From the NCBI RefSeq assembly GCF_013408335.1, contig NZ_JACBZR010000001.1, forward strand, positions 2,480,001-2,544,000: a stretch of 64,000 nucleotides of DNA, given 5' to 3'. The DNA comes from Nocardioides panzhihuensis (GTDB taxonomy: Bacteria; Actinomycetota; Actinomycetes; Propionibacteriales; Nocardioidaceae). Below the pieces are notes generated by a model. That model saw only the letters and a list, made by a program, of their open reading frames with translations. It was not told the DNA's origin and searched no databases. The translations under genes and the position numbers were made by a program. Shown here in pieces: positions 9,548 to 23,394 of the stretch (positions are counted from its first letter, which is position 1; every line of letters begins with the position of its first letter).

Positions 9548-10092
9548 CAGAATCCGAACCCGTTCGTGGCGTGCGGCGAGATCTTCACCTTCGGCTTCTC
9601 CAGGCCGAACCACTCCGACTGCCGGATCTCCTTCATCGCCGCCTTGCGCGCAACCTCGTCGAGCCGGTCGATGAAGAGGATGCCGTCGAGGTGGTCGGTC
9701 TCGTGCTGGATGGCTCGGGCGAGCAGCTCGGAGCCTTCGATCGTGACGGGCTCGCCGTGCATGTCGAAGCCCTTCGCCACCACCGACAGGGCACGGCGGC
9801 AGTCGAACGTGAGGTCGGGCAGCGACAGGCAGCCCTCTGACCCGTCCTGCGTCTCCTCCGACAGGCTCAGGTCCGGGTTGATCAGATGGCCGACCTGGCC
9901 GTCGACGTACCAGGTGAAGACCCGCAGGCTCACCCCGATCTGCGGAGCGGCCAGTCCGGCACCGGGCGCTTCGAGCATGGTGTCGGTCAGGTCTGCGACG
10001 AGCTTGCGCAGCTCCTTGTCGAAGTCGACGACCTCGATCGCTGGCTTGCGCAGCACGGGGTCGCCGAAGAGCCGGATGGGCTGGACTGCCAC
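9547..10092 (-). CDS. def: Peptide deformylase
   Basis: A 181-residue metalloenzyme that removes the formyl group from nascent proteins. All three family motifs are present: [10 protein letters not shown] (44-53), EGCLS (86-90) and QHETDHLDG (129-137), giving metal ligands Cys88, His130 and His134 and catalytic Glu131. The GTG at 10092 has a strong AGGAG seven bases upstream, which decides it over the much longer open frame. A dispersed repeat (10104-10126) lies just upstream of the Shine-Dalgarno, and TATTGT at about 10129-10134 on the minus strand could be a -10 element for a def promoter. Confidence 0.97.
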   Translation of the reverse strand: MAVQPIRLFGDPVLRKPAIEVVDFDKELRKLVADLTDTMLEAPGAGLAAPQIGVSLRVFTWYVDGQVGHLINPDLSLSEETQDGSEGCLSLPDLTFDCRRALSVVAKGFDMHGEPVTIEGSELLARAIQHETDHLDGILFIDRLDEVARKAAMKEIRQSEWFGLEKPKVKISPHATNGFGF

Positions 10093-10103
10093 TGTTCTCC
10101 TAG

Positions 10104-10126
10104 GTGGTCGAGCGTGTCGGGACCAC
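10104..10126 (+). repeat. Dispersed repeat copy between priA and def
   Basis: GTGGTCGAGCGTGTCGGGAC plus CAC is a variant of the family core GTGGTCGAGCCTGTCGAGACCAC. It sits in the 67-bp priA-def gap, two bases from the def Shine-Dalgarno, so it would be in the leader of a def transcript. Confidence 0.7.
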
Positions 10127-10159
10127 AATACGTGGGCTGCGGGCCAGACCCAGATCCGC

Positions 10160-12262
10160 TCAGAGCGTCGGCGGATCCACCTGGACCCGAACAGGGTCGA
10201 GCTTGCGGGCGGAGCGCACCCGCTGCAGCTCGCCGAGCGCCTCGGTGAGCTTCGTCCCGAGGGTGCGCGGCACACGCACGACCGCGCGCAGCCGCGGTTC
10301 TCCGGTGGAGGTCGGCTCGGCGGGGACCGGGCCCAGCACCTCGGCGCCCGGCGGCAGGGCCAGCAGGGTGAGTGCGTCGTCGAGCGCACCGGGCGTGCCG
10401 GTGATGGTGGCCAGCCTTGATGCCGGCGGGAGGTGGGCCTCCTGCCGCGCCGACGCCTCACGCTGGGCGAACCCGGGCTGGTCCCACCGCACCAGCGCCT
10501 GCAGCACCGGCAGCGCCGGGTCACCGACGGCCAGCACCCGCCCGCCCGGCCGCACCAGCCCGGCGGCATTGCTCCACCGTCGCAGCGCCTCCTCGTCGGT
10601 GCGCAGGTCCGGTCGTCCCAGCAGCAGCCAGGTGTCGAGCAACAGCACTGCGGCATACCCGCTGCTGGGGTCTGAACGAAGTGGCCCCGAGCCTGTCGAG
10701 ACCACGGGCTCGGCGCCGATGGTCGCGACCACGATGGCCGGCGTGTCCGGCACGGTCTGCCTGACCGCGCCTGCCGAGGACGTCACCACTCGAGTGCCGG
10801 CGAAGGATCGCCCCATCTCCTCGGCCGTACGGGCCTCGCCGATGATCGGGGCCCTCAGCCCGAACCCCCCACAGGCCCCACATGCCCAGGCCGTCTCGGC
10901 GTGACCGCACCAGCCGCACGTCGGGGGCGCGGCCGGTCCGCCGAGCTGCAGCGGCCCCTGGCAGGCGGGGCACCTGGCCGGCGTACGGCATCTGTCGCAG
11001 GCCAGCGAGGCGGCATAGCCCCGCCGCGGGGTCTGCAGCAGGACCGGCCCGGTGGCGAGGGCGGCGCGGATCACCTCGTGGGCCTCGCGGGGCACCCGGG
11101 AGGCACGGGTGAGCGGGTCCTTCTCGAGGTCGAAGTCGGTGTCACCGGTGATCTCGATGCTCACTCGCTGCCTGGCCAGGGCGCGCGTCGGCCGGATCTC
11201 CTGCGCCCAGCCGGTCTCGGTCAGGAACCCGGCCTCCACCGTCCGCGCGAAGCCACCCACCAGCGCGGCCGCCTGCTCCTGCTCGGCCCGGAGCAGCAGC
11301 ACGTCGCGAGCGTGCGGATAGGGCGAGCGCTGTTCGGCGAGCAGGTCGTCGCCGTCGTCCCAGACGACCACCAGGCCGAGGTGGTGCACCGGCGCGAAGG
11401 CGGCCGCACGGGTGCCGATCGCCACCTTGACCGCACCCCGGGAGACCCGCAGGAACTCCCGGTAGCGCTGGGCCGGGCCGGCATCGGCGGCCAGCACGGC
11501 ATGCTGCCCCTCCCCCAGCACCTTCGTCATCGCGGTGTCGAGACGGGCTAGATCCTTCCAGTCCGGCACCACGACCAGCGCGCCGCGACCGGAGTCCAGC
11601 GTCGCCGCGGCCGCGTGAGCGATCAGGTCGGCGTGATCGCTGCCGGCCGCGGCGTGCCAGACCGCGCGCGGGGCGCCGCCGGCGGCGAGATGTCGCAGGA
11701 ACGCGGCTGCCGGCTCGTGGCCGGCCCATGCCGCCGCCGCGGCGTCGGCGTCGAACCGACCTCCGGCCGGGGCGGCCGAGGACGCCTCCTTCTCCGTCGA
11801 GGCGTGCCGAGGAGGCACAGCGAGCCGGAGCACGTCGGCCCGGGCGCCCGCGTAGCGCCGGGCGACCGAGTCGCTCAGCGCGGCCACCTGCGGGGTGAGC
11901 ACCACCTCCGAGCTGACCACCCGCTTGAGCGGCTGCAGGTTCGCGATCTCGGAGGCCTCCGCCCGCGCCACGACGAATCCGTCGACGTCCTTGGGCCCGA
12001 ACCGCACCTTGACCCGCACCCCCGGCCGCGCCTCCTCGGCCATCGAGGCCGGGACCGCGTAGTCGAACGGCTTGTCCAGGTGAGCCATCGGCAGGTCGAC
12101 CAGGACCTTGGCGACCGGATCGACCTCGGCGACCGACGCCTCAGCTGCCTTCCGCGCCCGCGTGGCAGCGGCCTTCGCGCGCCCCTCCTTCACCCGGTCG
12201 CGAACCAGCCCGGGCAGCTCGAGCTCGGCCGCCCCGGCTGCCTCTTTCGCACCCCGGTTCAC
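10160..12262 (-). CDS. priA: Primosomal protein N' (PriA), degenerate actinobacterial form
   Basis: A protein of about 700 residues matching PriA: an N-terminal 3'-DNA-binding domain (VLVDLPMAHLDKPFDYAVP), a helicase-like core and a zinc-binding region with eight cysteines (CDRC, CPAC, CGWC, CGAC). Where active PriA has GxTGSGKT the core reads HAAAGSDHADLI, without a Walker A lysine, and no DEAH box is evident. Actinobacterial PriA proteins are known to be degraded this way, so it probably works as a replication-restart scaffold and not as a helicase. The GTG at 12262 has AGAAG upstream; GTG at 12286 is an alternative. A dispersed repeat at 10681-10707 is read through as coding sequence. Confidence 0.9.
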   Translation of the reverse strand: MNRGAKEAAGAAELELPGLVRDRVKEGRAKAAATRARKAAEASVAEVDPVAKVLVDLPMAHLDKPFDYAVPASMAEEARPGVRVKVRFGPKDVDGFVVARAEASEIANLQPLKRVVSSEVVLTPQVAALSDSVARRYAGARADVLRLAVPPRHASTEKEASSAAPAGGRFDADAAAAAWAGHEPAAAFLRHLAAGGAPRAVWHAAAGSDHADLIAHAAAATLDSGRGALVVVPDWKDLARLDTAMTKVLGEGQHAVLAADAGPAQRYREFLRVSRGAVKVAIGTRAAAFAPVHHLGLVVVWDDGDDLLAEQRSPYPHARDVLLLRAEQEQAAALVGGFARTVEAGFLTETGWAQEIRPTRALARQRVSIEITGDTDFDLEKDPLTRASRVPREAHEVIRAALATGPVLLQTPRRGYAASLACDRCRTPARCPACQGPLQLGGPAAPPTCGWCGHAETAWACGACGGFGLRAPIIGEARTAEEMGRSFAGTRVVTSSAGAVRQTVPDTPAIVVATIGAEPVVSTGSGPLRSDPSSGYAAVLLLDTWLLLGRPDLRTDEEALRRWSNAAGLVRPGGRVLAVGDPALPVLQALVRWDQPGFAQREASARQEAHLPPASRLATITGTPGALDDALTLLALPPGAEVLGPVPAEPTSTGEPRLRAVVRVPRTLGTKLTEALGELQRVRSARKLDPVRVQVDPPTL
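10681..10707 (-). repeat. Dispersed repeat copy inside priA
   Basis: The plus strand reads GTGGCCCCGAGCCTGTCGAG then ACCACGG. On the priA strand it is translated as VVSTGSG, in the same frame as repeat copies in the acyltransferase and the 48.2-kb membrane-protein genes. Confidence 0.7.
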
Positions 12263-12336
12263 ATCTGCACTTCTACCAGCACGCACCGACAGAGAAGGGC
12301 CCCGGTCGATGACCAGGGCCCTTCCTCCGGATGAGA

Positions 12337-13536
<1,200 letters not shown>

Positions 13537-13663
13537 GTGTAGCTCCGTTTCACAGGTTCGTGTGGGTGTTCAGGTAAGAAACGTCAGTCGTTCTGGTCGA
13601 CAAACATAGACCCCGAACCCCAGGACCGTTGGGCTGGTCCTCATCGTGGCGCGTGGCGTGTCG

Positions 13664-14875
13664 TCAGTTTGTGGGCTGTTCATCCATTCGTAAGACGATC
13701 TGGTCCCAGATCACCTCGGCGAGGGCTGATTTGGCCCCCTCCTGCACGTCGACATGGCCCCCGTCGGCGCCCAGGATGACCGCCTTGTTGACCTCGCTGC
13801 CGAAGACGGCGCCACCGCTGACGTCGTTGACGACGAGCAGGTCGCAGCCCTTCCGCTTCAGCTTGGCCGCGGCCAGGTCGAGCACCGAGCCGGTCTCGTC
13901 GCCGGTCTCCGCCGCGAAGCCCACCACGATCTGCCCCGGCTTGGTGCGGTGATGCGAGATCTCGGCCAGGATGTCCGGGTTCTGCATCAGCTCGATCGTC
14001 GGCGCCGACCCGTCGGCCGCCTTCTTGATCTTGGCCTCGCTCACCCCGGTCGGGCGGAAGTCGGCCGGAGCGGCGGCCATGACCACCGCGTCCGCACCGG
14101 CCGCCGCGGAGACCACGGCGTCGCGCAGCTCGGCGGTGGTGCCGACACGTACGACCTTCAGGCCGGCCGGGTCGGGGAGGGTCACGTTGGCGGCGACCAG
14201 GGTCACCTCGGCCCCACGGGCGGCCGCGGCACGGGCGATCGCGTAACCCTGGAGTCCCGACGAGCGGTTGCCGAGGTAGCGGACCGGGTCCAGATACTCC
14301 CGGGTGCCGCCGGCCGAGACCACGACGTGACGGCCGACGAGGTCCGTCCGGCCGCCGTGGACGAGCACGGCACGGGAGAGCTCGAAGATCTCGGCCGGCT
14401 CGGGCAGTCGGCCCTTGCCGGTGTCCTTACCGGTCAGCCGGCCCTCGGCGGGCTCGATCACGATGTTGCCGCGCTCGCGCAGCGTGGCCACGTTGGCCTG
14501 GGTGGCTGGGTGCTCCCACATCTCGGTGTGCATCGCCGGGGCGAAGACGACCGGGCAGCGCGCGGTGAGCAGTACGTTGCTGAGCAGATCGTCCGCGAGG
14601 CCGTGGGCCGCGCGGGCGAGCGTGTTGGCGGTCGCGGGCGCGACCACGACGAGGTCTGCCTGCTGACCGATGCGTACGTGCGGGACCTCGGTGATGTTCT
14701 CGAAGACGCCGGTGGCGATCTCCTTGCCCGACAGCGCCGCCCAGGTGGGGGCGCCGACGAACTCGAGGGCGGAGGCCGTGGGGACCACGGTCACGTCATG
14801 GCCGGACTCGGTGAACCGGCGCAGCAGCTCGGCCGCCTTGTAGGCGGCGATGCCGCCGGCGACTCCCAAGACCAC
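13664..14875 (-). CDS. coaBC: Bifunctional phosphopantothenoylcysteine decarboxylase / phosphopantothenate-cysteine ligase
   Basis: A protein of about 403 residues carrying out two steps of coenzyme A synthesis. The CoaC half has GVAGGIAAYKAAELLRR, VPHVRI with the catalytic His, and APAMHTEMW; the CoaB half starts near residue 190 with VVVSAGGTREYLDPVRYLGN and SSGLQGYAIA. The GTG at 14875 is the only standard start but leaves just a few residues before the GGIAAYK loop. The frame continues upstream without ATG/GTG/TTG to a CTG at 14929 that would add 18 residues (LSTNSTTPAAALDERRPK). The family usually has that extra N-terminus, so CTG initiation is possible. Confidence 0.95.
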   Translation of the reverse strand: MVLGVAGGIAAYKAAELLRRFTESGHDVTVVPTASALEFVGAPTWAALSGKEIATGVFENITEVPHVRIGQQADLVVVAPATANTLARAAHGLADDLLSNVLLTARCPVVFAPAMHTEMWEHPATQANVATLRERGNIVIEPAEGRLTGKDTGKGRLPEPAEIFELSRAVLVHGGRTDLVGRHVVVSAGGTREYLDPVRYLGNRSSGLQGYAIARAAAARGAEVTLVAANVTLPDPAGLKVVRVGTTAELRDAVVSAAAGADAVVMAAAPADFRPTGVSEAKIKKAADGSAPTIELMQNPDILAEISHHRTKPGQIVVGFAAETGDETGSVLDLAAAKLKRKGCDLLVVNDVSGGAVFGSEVNKAVILGADGGHVDVQEGAKSALAEVIWDQIVLRMDEQPTN

Positions 14876-14944
14876 TTTCGGCCGCCGCTCGTCGAGAGCA
14901 GCGGCCGGGGTGGTGCTGTTGGTGGACAGCGGAAGACCTGAGGA

Positions 14945-15271
14945 TCAGGCTTCGGCGGCGGGCGCTTGGGCGGCAGCCGCCTGAGCAGCGCCCTGAGCGG
15001 CCAGCTCGGCCGGGTCGATGTCCTCGCAGGTCAGCAGATCCTCGTTGATCTCGCGCAGCGCGATCGAGAGGGGCTTCTCCTGGACGTGGGTGTCGACGAG
15101 GGGGCCGACGTACTCCAGCAGGCCCTCCCCGAGCTGCGAGTAGTAGGCGTTGATCTGGCGAGCCCGCTGGGCGCTGTAGAGAACCAGCTTGTACTTGCTG
15201 TCGGTCTTCGTCAGCAGGTCGTCGATCGAGGGGTTGGTCACGCCCTGGGCGTCGATCTGAGGGGCAGCCAC
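14945..15271 (-). CDS. rpoZ: DNA-directed RNA polymerase omega subunit
   Basis: A 108-residue RpoZ that helps fold and hold the beta' subunit. The conserved [20 protein letters not shown] and the following arginine-rich helix ([11 protein letters not shown]) identify it; the Ala/Gln-rich C-terminal tail is normal for actinobacteria. GTG start at 15271. It lies seven bases after gmk in the mihF-gmk-rpoZ-coaBC order, which is conserved in mycobacteria. Confidence 0.96.
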   Translation of the reverse strand: MAAPQIDAQGVTNPSIDDLLTKTDSKYKLVLYSAQRARQINAYYSQLGEGLLEYVGPLVDTHVQEKPLSIALREINEDLLTCEDIDPAELAAQGAAQAAAAQAPAAEA

Positions 15272-15278
15272 GTGAGCC

Positions 15279-15914
15279 TCACTTGTCGGCTTGGTTGGAT
15301 TTCTTGCTCGGAAGCCCGAGCGTCATCAAGGTTACCAACTCATCGGCTGCCTGATGAACTTCGTGGTTCACGATGGTGATGTCGAACTCCTTCTCCGCCG
15401 CCAGCTCGACCCGCGCGGTCTGCAGTCGCCGCTCGCGTTCTGCCTCGGTCTCGGTGCCACGACCGACCAGGCGACGGACGAGCTCTTCCCAGCTCGGCGG
15501 GGCCAGGAACACGAAGATGGCCTCGGGCATGGTCTCGCGGACGAGCCGGGCGCCCTGCAGGTCGATCTCGAGCATCGCCGGGCGGCCCTCGGCCAGCGCC
15601 TTGTCGACGGGGCCTCGAGGGGTGCCGTAGCGCGCCATGTTGTGGACCGTGGCCCACTCCAGGAGCTCGCCGCCGGCGATCATCGCGTCGAACTCCTCGT
15701 CGGAGACGAACAGGTAGTGCACCCCGTTGACCTCGCCCTCGCGAGGCTTCCGGGTCGTCGCCGAGACGGACAAGAAGACCTCGGGGTGGCCGTCACGGAC
15801 CGCCGCTGAGACGGTGCCCTTGCCGACCGCGGTCGGGCCGGCCAGGACGACCAGTCGGTTCTCCTGGCTCTCGCCCGCTCCGGCCGTCGTCTTCTCGTCC
15901 GTCATCAGACTCAT
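15279..15914 (-). CDS. gmk: Guanylate kinase
   Basis: A 211-residue GMP kinase. The P-loop GPTAVGKGT lies at 26-34 (the usual form is GPSGVGKGT), followed by the GMP-binding [17 protein letters not shown] and the lid region [13 protein letters not shown]. The first 20 residues ([20 protein letters not shown]) are an extension before the core, and an internal start (ATG four codons in) is possible. The start overlaps the mihF stop by four bases (ATGA). Confidence 0.97.
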   Translation of the reverse strand: MSLMTDEKTTAGAGESQENRLVVLAGPTAVGKGTVSAAVRDGHPEVFLSVSATTRKPREGEVNGVHYLFVSDEEFDAMIAGGELLEWATVHNMARYGTPRGPVDKALAEGRPAMLEIDLQGARLVRETMPEAIFVFLAPPSWEELVRRLVGRGTETEAERERRLQTARVELAAEKEFDITIVNHEVHQAADELVTLMTLGLPSKKSNQADK

Positions 15915-16231
15915 CGCCGAGCGAACTCCTCGACCAACGCGGCCACCTGCTTGGGGCCGAGGCCCTGCACACGGCGGCTCATCGCGATGCCGAGACGCTC
16001 CATCATCTGGGTCGCCCGCACCTCACCGAGGCCGGGGTGGGAGGTGAGCAGGTCGATGACCTTCATCTTGCCGACGACCTCGTTCTTCTTCCCCTCCTCG
16101 ATGACCTCGGCGACGGACATGCCGCCAGTGCGGACCTTGTTCTTGACAGCAGCCCGCTCCTGGCGCGATGCCGCGGCTTTCGCCAGCGCGGCAGCGCGCT
16201 GTTCAGGGGTGATGTCCGGAGGCAGAGCCAC
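15911..16231 (-). CDS. mihF: Actinobacterial integration host factor (mIHF)
   Basis: A 106-residue nucleoid protein of the actinobacterial IHF type, unrelated in sequence to HU/IHF of proteobacteria. It has a basic N-terminal helix ([16 protein letters not shown]), a central [19 protein letters not shown] and a helix-two-turn-helix end ([14 protein letters not shown]). It binds and compacts DNA without strong sequence preference. It is first in an operon with gmk, rpoZ and probably coaBC, driven by the promoter at 16336-16365. Confidence 0.95.
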   Translation of the reverse strand: MALPPDITPEQRAAALAKAAASRQERAAVKNKVRTGGMSVAEVIEEGKKNEVVGKMKVIDLLTSHPGLGEVRATQMMERLGIAMSRRVQGLGPKQVAALVEEFARR

Positions 16232-16335
16232 GAAGACTCCCTTTCACGTTCAAGTGTGTAGTCGACAGGGCAACCGGGTCGCGCGGTACTAGGGATCGAG
16301 CCCCCCGGCTGAGCGCTGAAATAAGCGCTCGCGCC

Positions 16336-16365
16336 AATCTAGCCATTACGTTGCCGCAGCGGCAA
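16336..16365 (-). promoter_or_regulatory. Probable sigma-A-type promoter of the mihF-gmk-rpoZ operon
   Basis: On the minus strand TTGCCG (-35, 16365-16360) and TAGATT (-10, 16341-16336) are 18 bases apart. The transcript would start near 16329 and carry a leader of about 97 bases before mihF, with a seven-pair hairpin at 16311-16330 (GAGCGCT/AGCGCTC) at its very 5' end. The -35 also sits in a small palindrome (TTGCCGC-A-GCGGCAA), a possible operator. Confidence 0.6.
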
Positions 16366-16406
16366 TCGGGGTCGCCTAACTCGCGTCCATCTGGTTGCCG
16401 GCTGGT

Positions 16407-16856
16407 TCAAAGCGTCAGCGAGGTGTGGCAGACATCTCGCGCCTGCTGCTGGACGCGTACGGATGCCTCCTGTGTCTTCGTGCCGCTCACCTGCGTGGCC
16501 GCGTCGGCGATCTTCTTCGCCTCGGCCTCGGAGACCCCCTCCGGCGGCTCACCGTGCTCGAAGTCGGCGGCGCTGACGCCGGCCTCCTCCAAGGCGACGT
16601 TGAGCCCGGAGATCGCGGTCGTGAGCGTCTTCCAGTCCTTCCTGATGTCCTCGGGTGCGTTGCGCTCGAGGTCCTCGAAGACCGGCAGGGCTGCGATCAG
16701 CCCACTGGTGTCGCCCTCCCCCAGCGTCTTCGTCAGCTCCGCCTGGTGCCCCTTCAAGGTCTCGCAGTAGTCGTCGATCGGGTCGCCGCACGCGGTCAGG
16801 GTCGTGGCGAGCATCGGGACGACGAGAAGCTGGACGGCCATCCGGAGACTGGTCAT
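16407..16856 (-). CDS. Small putative lipoprotein of unknown function
   Basis: A 149-residue protein with a lipoprotein signal: a hydrophobic stretch then LTACG, putting the lipidated cysteine at residue 23. The mature part is acidic and mostly helical, with two more cysteines (CETL and DVCHTSL) that could pair. I recognise no domain. It stands alone between the mihF promoter and a palindromic element downstream of pyrF. Confidence 0.75.
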   Translation of the reverse strand: MTSLRMAVQLLVVPMLATTLTACGDPIDDYCETLKGHQAELTKTLGEGDTSGLIAALPVFEDLERNAPEDIRKDWKTLTTAISGLNVALEEAGVSAADFEHGEPPEGVSEAEAKKIADAATQVSGTKTQEASVRVQQQARDVCHTSLTL

Positions 16857-16946
16857 CGGTCCAGTCTGCCAGTCGCTGGCGGGGGCTGTGCGATAGGGCC
16901 GAGCGCGACCGGGGTGTGCGATAGCGCGTTGGGGTGGTGCGCGCAG

Positions 16947-17032
16947 GGATATCCGGTCGACCGGGTATCCCTGGACTTGACGGGTGTTTCAGTGCCCGTC
17001 AAGTCCAAGTTTTCCCGGTCGACCGGGTATCC
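16947..17032. repeat. 86-bp palindromic element beside pyrF
   Basis: Two direct copies of CCGGTCGACCGGGTATCC (16953-16970 and 17015-17032) flank a perfect 12-bp inverted repeat, GGACTTGACGGG (16973-16984) and CCCGTCAAGTCC (16995-17006), with a ten-base loop. Each flanking copy contains the self-complementary CCGGTCGACCGG. The element begins GGATA and ends TATCC. It sits ten bases after the pyrF stop and has no T-run on either strand. It looks like a REP-type or small mobile palindromic element that may also end pyrF transcription. Confidence 0.8.
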
Positions 17033-17042
17033 GACAGACGGC

Positions 17043-17870
17043 TCAGCCGAGCTCGTCGCGCAGCCGCAGCGCCTCGTCCCGCAGCGCAGCGACGCTCGGA
17101 CCCTTGCGGAGCAGGCCTCGGCTGGTGCTGGCGACGACGCTCGCGTTGGCGGCGCCGAAGATGCGGGCGAGGTCGGCCGAGGTGCCGCCCTGCTCACCGA
17201 AGCCAGGCGCCAGGATCGGGCCGTTGAATCCGAAGTCGTACGCCACGCCGGCGCCGTCCGCCCCGTCGATCGTCGCGCCGACGACCGCGCCGAAGGAGCC
17301 CAGGGGCGTCTCCGCCTCGTTGAGCCGGCGCAGGTGGTCCAGCATGACCCGCCCGACGCTGCGGCCGTCCTCGACCGTCGCGTGCTGCACCTCGGGGCCC
17401 TCCTTGTTGGAGGTGAGGGCGAGCACGAACAGGCCGGCGTCGAACCTCGTCGCCGTCTCCACGAACGGCGTCAGCGAGCCGAAGCCCAGATAGGGGCTCA
17501 CCGTCACCGCGTCGGAGCCCAGCGGGCTCGCGGGATCGAGGTAGGCGTCGGCGTACGCCTGGCTGGTCGAGCCGATGTCGCCGCGCTTGATGTCGAGGAG
17601 CACCAGCGCGCCGGCGGCCTTCGACTCGGCGATGACCCGCTCCAGCACCGCGACGCCGCGGGAGCCGAAACGCTCGTAGAAGGCGCTCTGCGGCTTCACG
17701 ACGGGCACGTGGGGCGCCAGGCCCTCGACCGCCGTCAGGGCGAACTTCTCCAGCCCGGCCAGGTCGTCGTTCAACCCCCAGTCGAGCAGCAGCGAGGCGT
17801 GCGGATCGATCCCGGCACAGAGCCTCCCCCGCTCGGAGAGAGCGGCGGCGTAACGAGCACCGAAGGTCAT
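17043..17870 (-). CDS. pyrF: Orotidine-5'-phosphate decarboxylase (class 2)
   Basis: A 275-residue enzyme converting OMP to UMP, the last step of pyrimidine synthesis. The catalytic [17 protein letters not shown] supplies Asp93, Lys95 and Asp98; the long class-2 form with [10 protein letters not shown] and [10 protein letters not shown] is usual in mycobacteria. Its ATG overlaps the pyrD stop by four bases, so it is translated as the end of carA-carB-pyrD-pyrF. Confidence 0.97.
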   Translation of the reverse strand: MTFGARYAAALSERGRLCAGIDPHASLLLDWGLNDDLAGLEKFALTAVEGLAPHVPVVKPQSAFYERFGSRGVAVLERVIAESKAAGALVLLDIKRGDIGSTSQAYADAYLDPASPLGSDAVTVSPYLGFGSLTPFVETATRFDAGLFVLALTSNKEGPEVQHATVEDGRSVGRVMLDHLRRLNEAETPLGSFGAVVGATIDGADGAGVAYDFGFNGPILAPGFGEQGGTSADLARIFGAANASVVASTSRGLLRKGPSVAALRDEALRLRDELG

Positions 17871-18903
17871 GGGCGGACCCCGTTCGCGATGCGCCGTGCG
17901 TAGAGCGGGCCCTCGTAGATGAACCCGGTGTATCCCTGCAGCAGGTCGGCACCGGCCGCGAGGCGCTCGCGGGCGTCCTCGGTTGTGGTGATGCCACCGA
18001 CACCGATGAGGGTCATCTCAGCACTGACCCGGCTGCGGAGCAGCCGCAGGACGTCGAGCGCGCGCGCCTTGAGCGGGGCGCCGGAGAGGCCCCCGTTGCC
18101 TGCGGTGGTGATCTCGGCGGGCGCCGAGGCGAGGTGCTCGCGACCGATGGTGGTGTTGGTCGCGATGATCCCGTCCAGTCCGATCGCCATGGCCAGGTCG
18201 GCGACCTCGACGACGTCGGAGTCGGCCAGGTCAGGGGCGATCTTGACCAGCAGCGGGACCCGGTGCTTGGTCACCTGGTCGGCGATGGAGCGGACATGCT
18301 CCAGCAGCGGCTGCAGCTTCTCCACCGACTGCAGGCTGCGCAGGCCGGGCGTGTTGGGCGAGGAGACGTTGACGACCAGGTAGTCGGCATAGGGGGCCAG
18401 CAGCCGCGCCGACTTGGCGTAGTCGGCCTCGACGGCCGTCTGATCGTCCTCCGGCACCAGCTTCGTCTTGCCGATGTTGATGCCGAGGATCGGACCGCCG
18501 GTGGCGGTGCCGCGCCGCTCGAGCCGGCTCGCCAGCCGAGCGGCGACCGCCTCGGCGCCGTCGTTGTTGAAGCCCATCCGGTTGATCACGGCGCGGTCGG
18601 CGGGCAGCCGGAAGAGCCGCGGCGCGGGGTTGCCCGGCTGGCCCTCGCCGGTGACCGTCCCGATCTCGACGTGGCCGAACCCGAGCCCGCCCAGCGCGTC
18701 GATGCCGACCGCGTTCTTGTCGAAGCCAGCGGCAAGCCCGATCACGTTCGGGAAGGTGAGCCCCAACGCGTGCACCGGCGATCCGGGCGTACGCGCCTTG
18801 GCCAGCGCCGGACCGGCGGCCCGGATCGCAGCGAAGGCCTGCTGGTGGGCACGCTCCGGATCCGTCTTCGTCAGTACCTTGTCGAACAGGGTCCGGTAGG
18901 CCT

Positions 18904-18907
<4 letters not shown>
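17867..18907 (-). CDS. pyrD: Dihydroorotate dehydrogenase (quinone), class 2
   Basis: A 346-residue FMN enzyme oxidising dihydroorotate with membrane quinones. The amphipathic N-terminal helix ([22 protein letters not shown]) is the class-2 membrane-binding segment; FMN and substrate motifs include [17 protein letters not shown], and [13 protein letters not shown] with the catalytic serine. The GTG at 18907 overlaps the carB stop (GTGA), which fixes the start against a longer open frame. In M. tuberculosis pyrD lies elsewhere, so its place between carB and pyrF is a local arrangement. Confidence 0.96.
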
Positions 18908-22239
<3,332 letters not shown>

Positions 22240-22242
22240 CGC

Positions 22243-23394
22243 TCAGACCTCCTTCGCCATGAGAGAGATGAACCGGTCGAAGAGGTAGGCGGCATCGTGC
22301 GGGCCGGCCGCTGCCTCCGGGTGGTACTGGACCGAGAAGCCCTTCAACTTTCCGGTCTCGGCGTCCTTGAGCTCGAGGCCCTCGACGCAGTCGTCGTTGA
22401 GGTTGACGTGGGAGACGGTCGCGACGCCGTACGGCGTCTTGGTCTCCTCGTCGATCGGCGCGTCGACGGCGAAGCCGTGGTTGTGGGCGGTCACCTCGAC
22501 CTTGCGGGTGGTGAGGTCCATGACCGGCTGGTTGATCCCGCGGTGGCCGTACTTCAGCTTGTACGTCCCGAAGCCGAGCGCGCGGCCGAAGAGCTGGTTG
22601 CCGAAGCAGATGCCGAAGTAGGGGATGTTCTCGGCCAGCGCCGCCTGGAGCAGCTCCACCTGGCCGGTGGTCGCGGCCGGGTCGCCGGGGCCGTTGGAGT
22701 AGAAGAGCCCGTCAGGACCGCCGGAGTCGGCGCCGACCGCCTTGACGTCCTCGAGGGTCGCGGTCGCCGGGAGCACGTGCACCTCGATGCCGCGCTCGGC
22801 CATCCGCTCCGGGGTCATCTCCTTGATCCCGAGGTCGAGGGCCGCGACGGTGAACCGCTTCTCCCCCTTGGCGGGCACGACGTACGCCTCGGCGGTGCTG
22901 ACCGCGTCGGAGAGGTTCGCACCGCTCATCTCGGCGGAGGCCAGCACCTTCTTCAGCAGCACCTCGGGGTCGGTGTCGATCGTCGAGATCCCGACGCGCA
23001 TCGCTCCGCGCTCGCGCAGGTGGCGGGTCAGCGCGCGGGTGTCGATCCCGCTGATGCCGACCACGGACTGGTCGCGGAGGTCGTCGTCGAGGGTGCGCTT
23101 GGCGCGCCAGTTGGAGGAGACCCGGGCAGGGTCGCGGACGACGTACCCGGCCACCCAGATCCTGCGCGACTCCGGATCCTCGTCGTTCACGCCGGTGTTA
23201 CCGACGTGCGGCGCGGTCATCACGACCACCTGCTGGTGGTAGCTCGGGTCGGTCAGCGTCTCCTGGTAGCCCGTCATACCGGTGGAGAAGACCGCCTCGC
23301 CGAAGGTCTCACCCTCGGCGCCGAACGACTCTCCCCGGAACGTTCGACCATCCTCGAGTACGAGGATTGCTTCTTTGTGGGCATGCAGCGGCAC
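22243..23394 (-). CDS. carA: Carbamoyl-phosphate synthase small chain (glutaminase)
   Basis: A 383-residue glutamine amidotransferase chain. The nucleophile is Cys263 in YFGICFGNQ, with His358 and Glu360 in [12 protein letters not shown] completing the triad. The GTG at 23394 is chosen over the longer open frame because a strong GAAGGAGGT Shine-Dalgarno stands six bases upstream. That Shine-Dalgarno is part of a PyrR-type leader hairpin (23395-23440), so carA and the three genes coupled to it are predicted to be repressed by PyrR with UMP. First gene of carA-carB-pyrD-pyrF. Confidence 0.97.
   Translation of the reverse strand: MPLHAHKEAILVLEDGRTFRGESFGAEGETFGEAVFSTGMTGYQETLTDPSYHQQVVVMTAPHVGNTGVNDEDPESRRIWVAGYVVRDPARVSSNWRAKRTLDDDLRDQSVVGISGIDTRALTRHLRERGAMRVGISTIDTDPEVLLKKVLASAEMSGANLSDAVSTAEAYVVPAKGEKRFTVAALDLGIKEMTPERMAERGIEVHVLPATATLEDVKAVGADSGGPDGLFYSNGPGDPAATTGQVELLQAALAENIPYFGICFGNQLFGRALGFGTYKLKYGHRGINQPVMDLTTRKVEVTAHNHGFAVDAPIDEETKTPYGVATVSHVNLNDDCVEGLELKDAETGKLKGFSVQYHPEAAAGPHDAAYLFDRFISLMAKEV

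Noticed and set aside
13537..13663. A SAM riboswitch before metK
   Set aside because: The 127 bases contain no paired regions matching known SAM riboswitch layouts that I could see.
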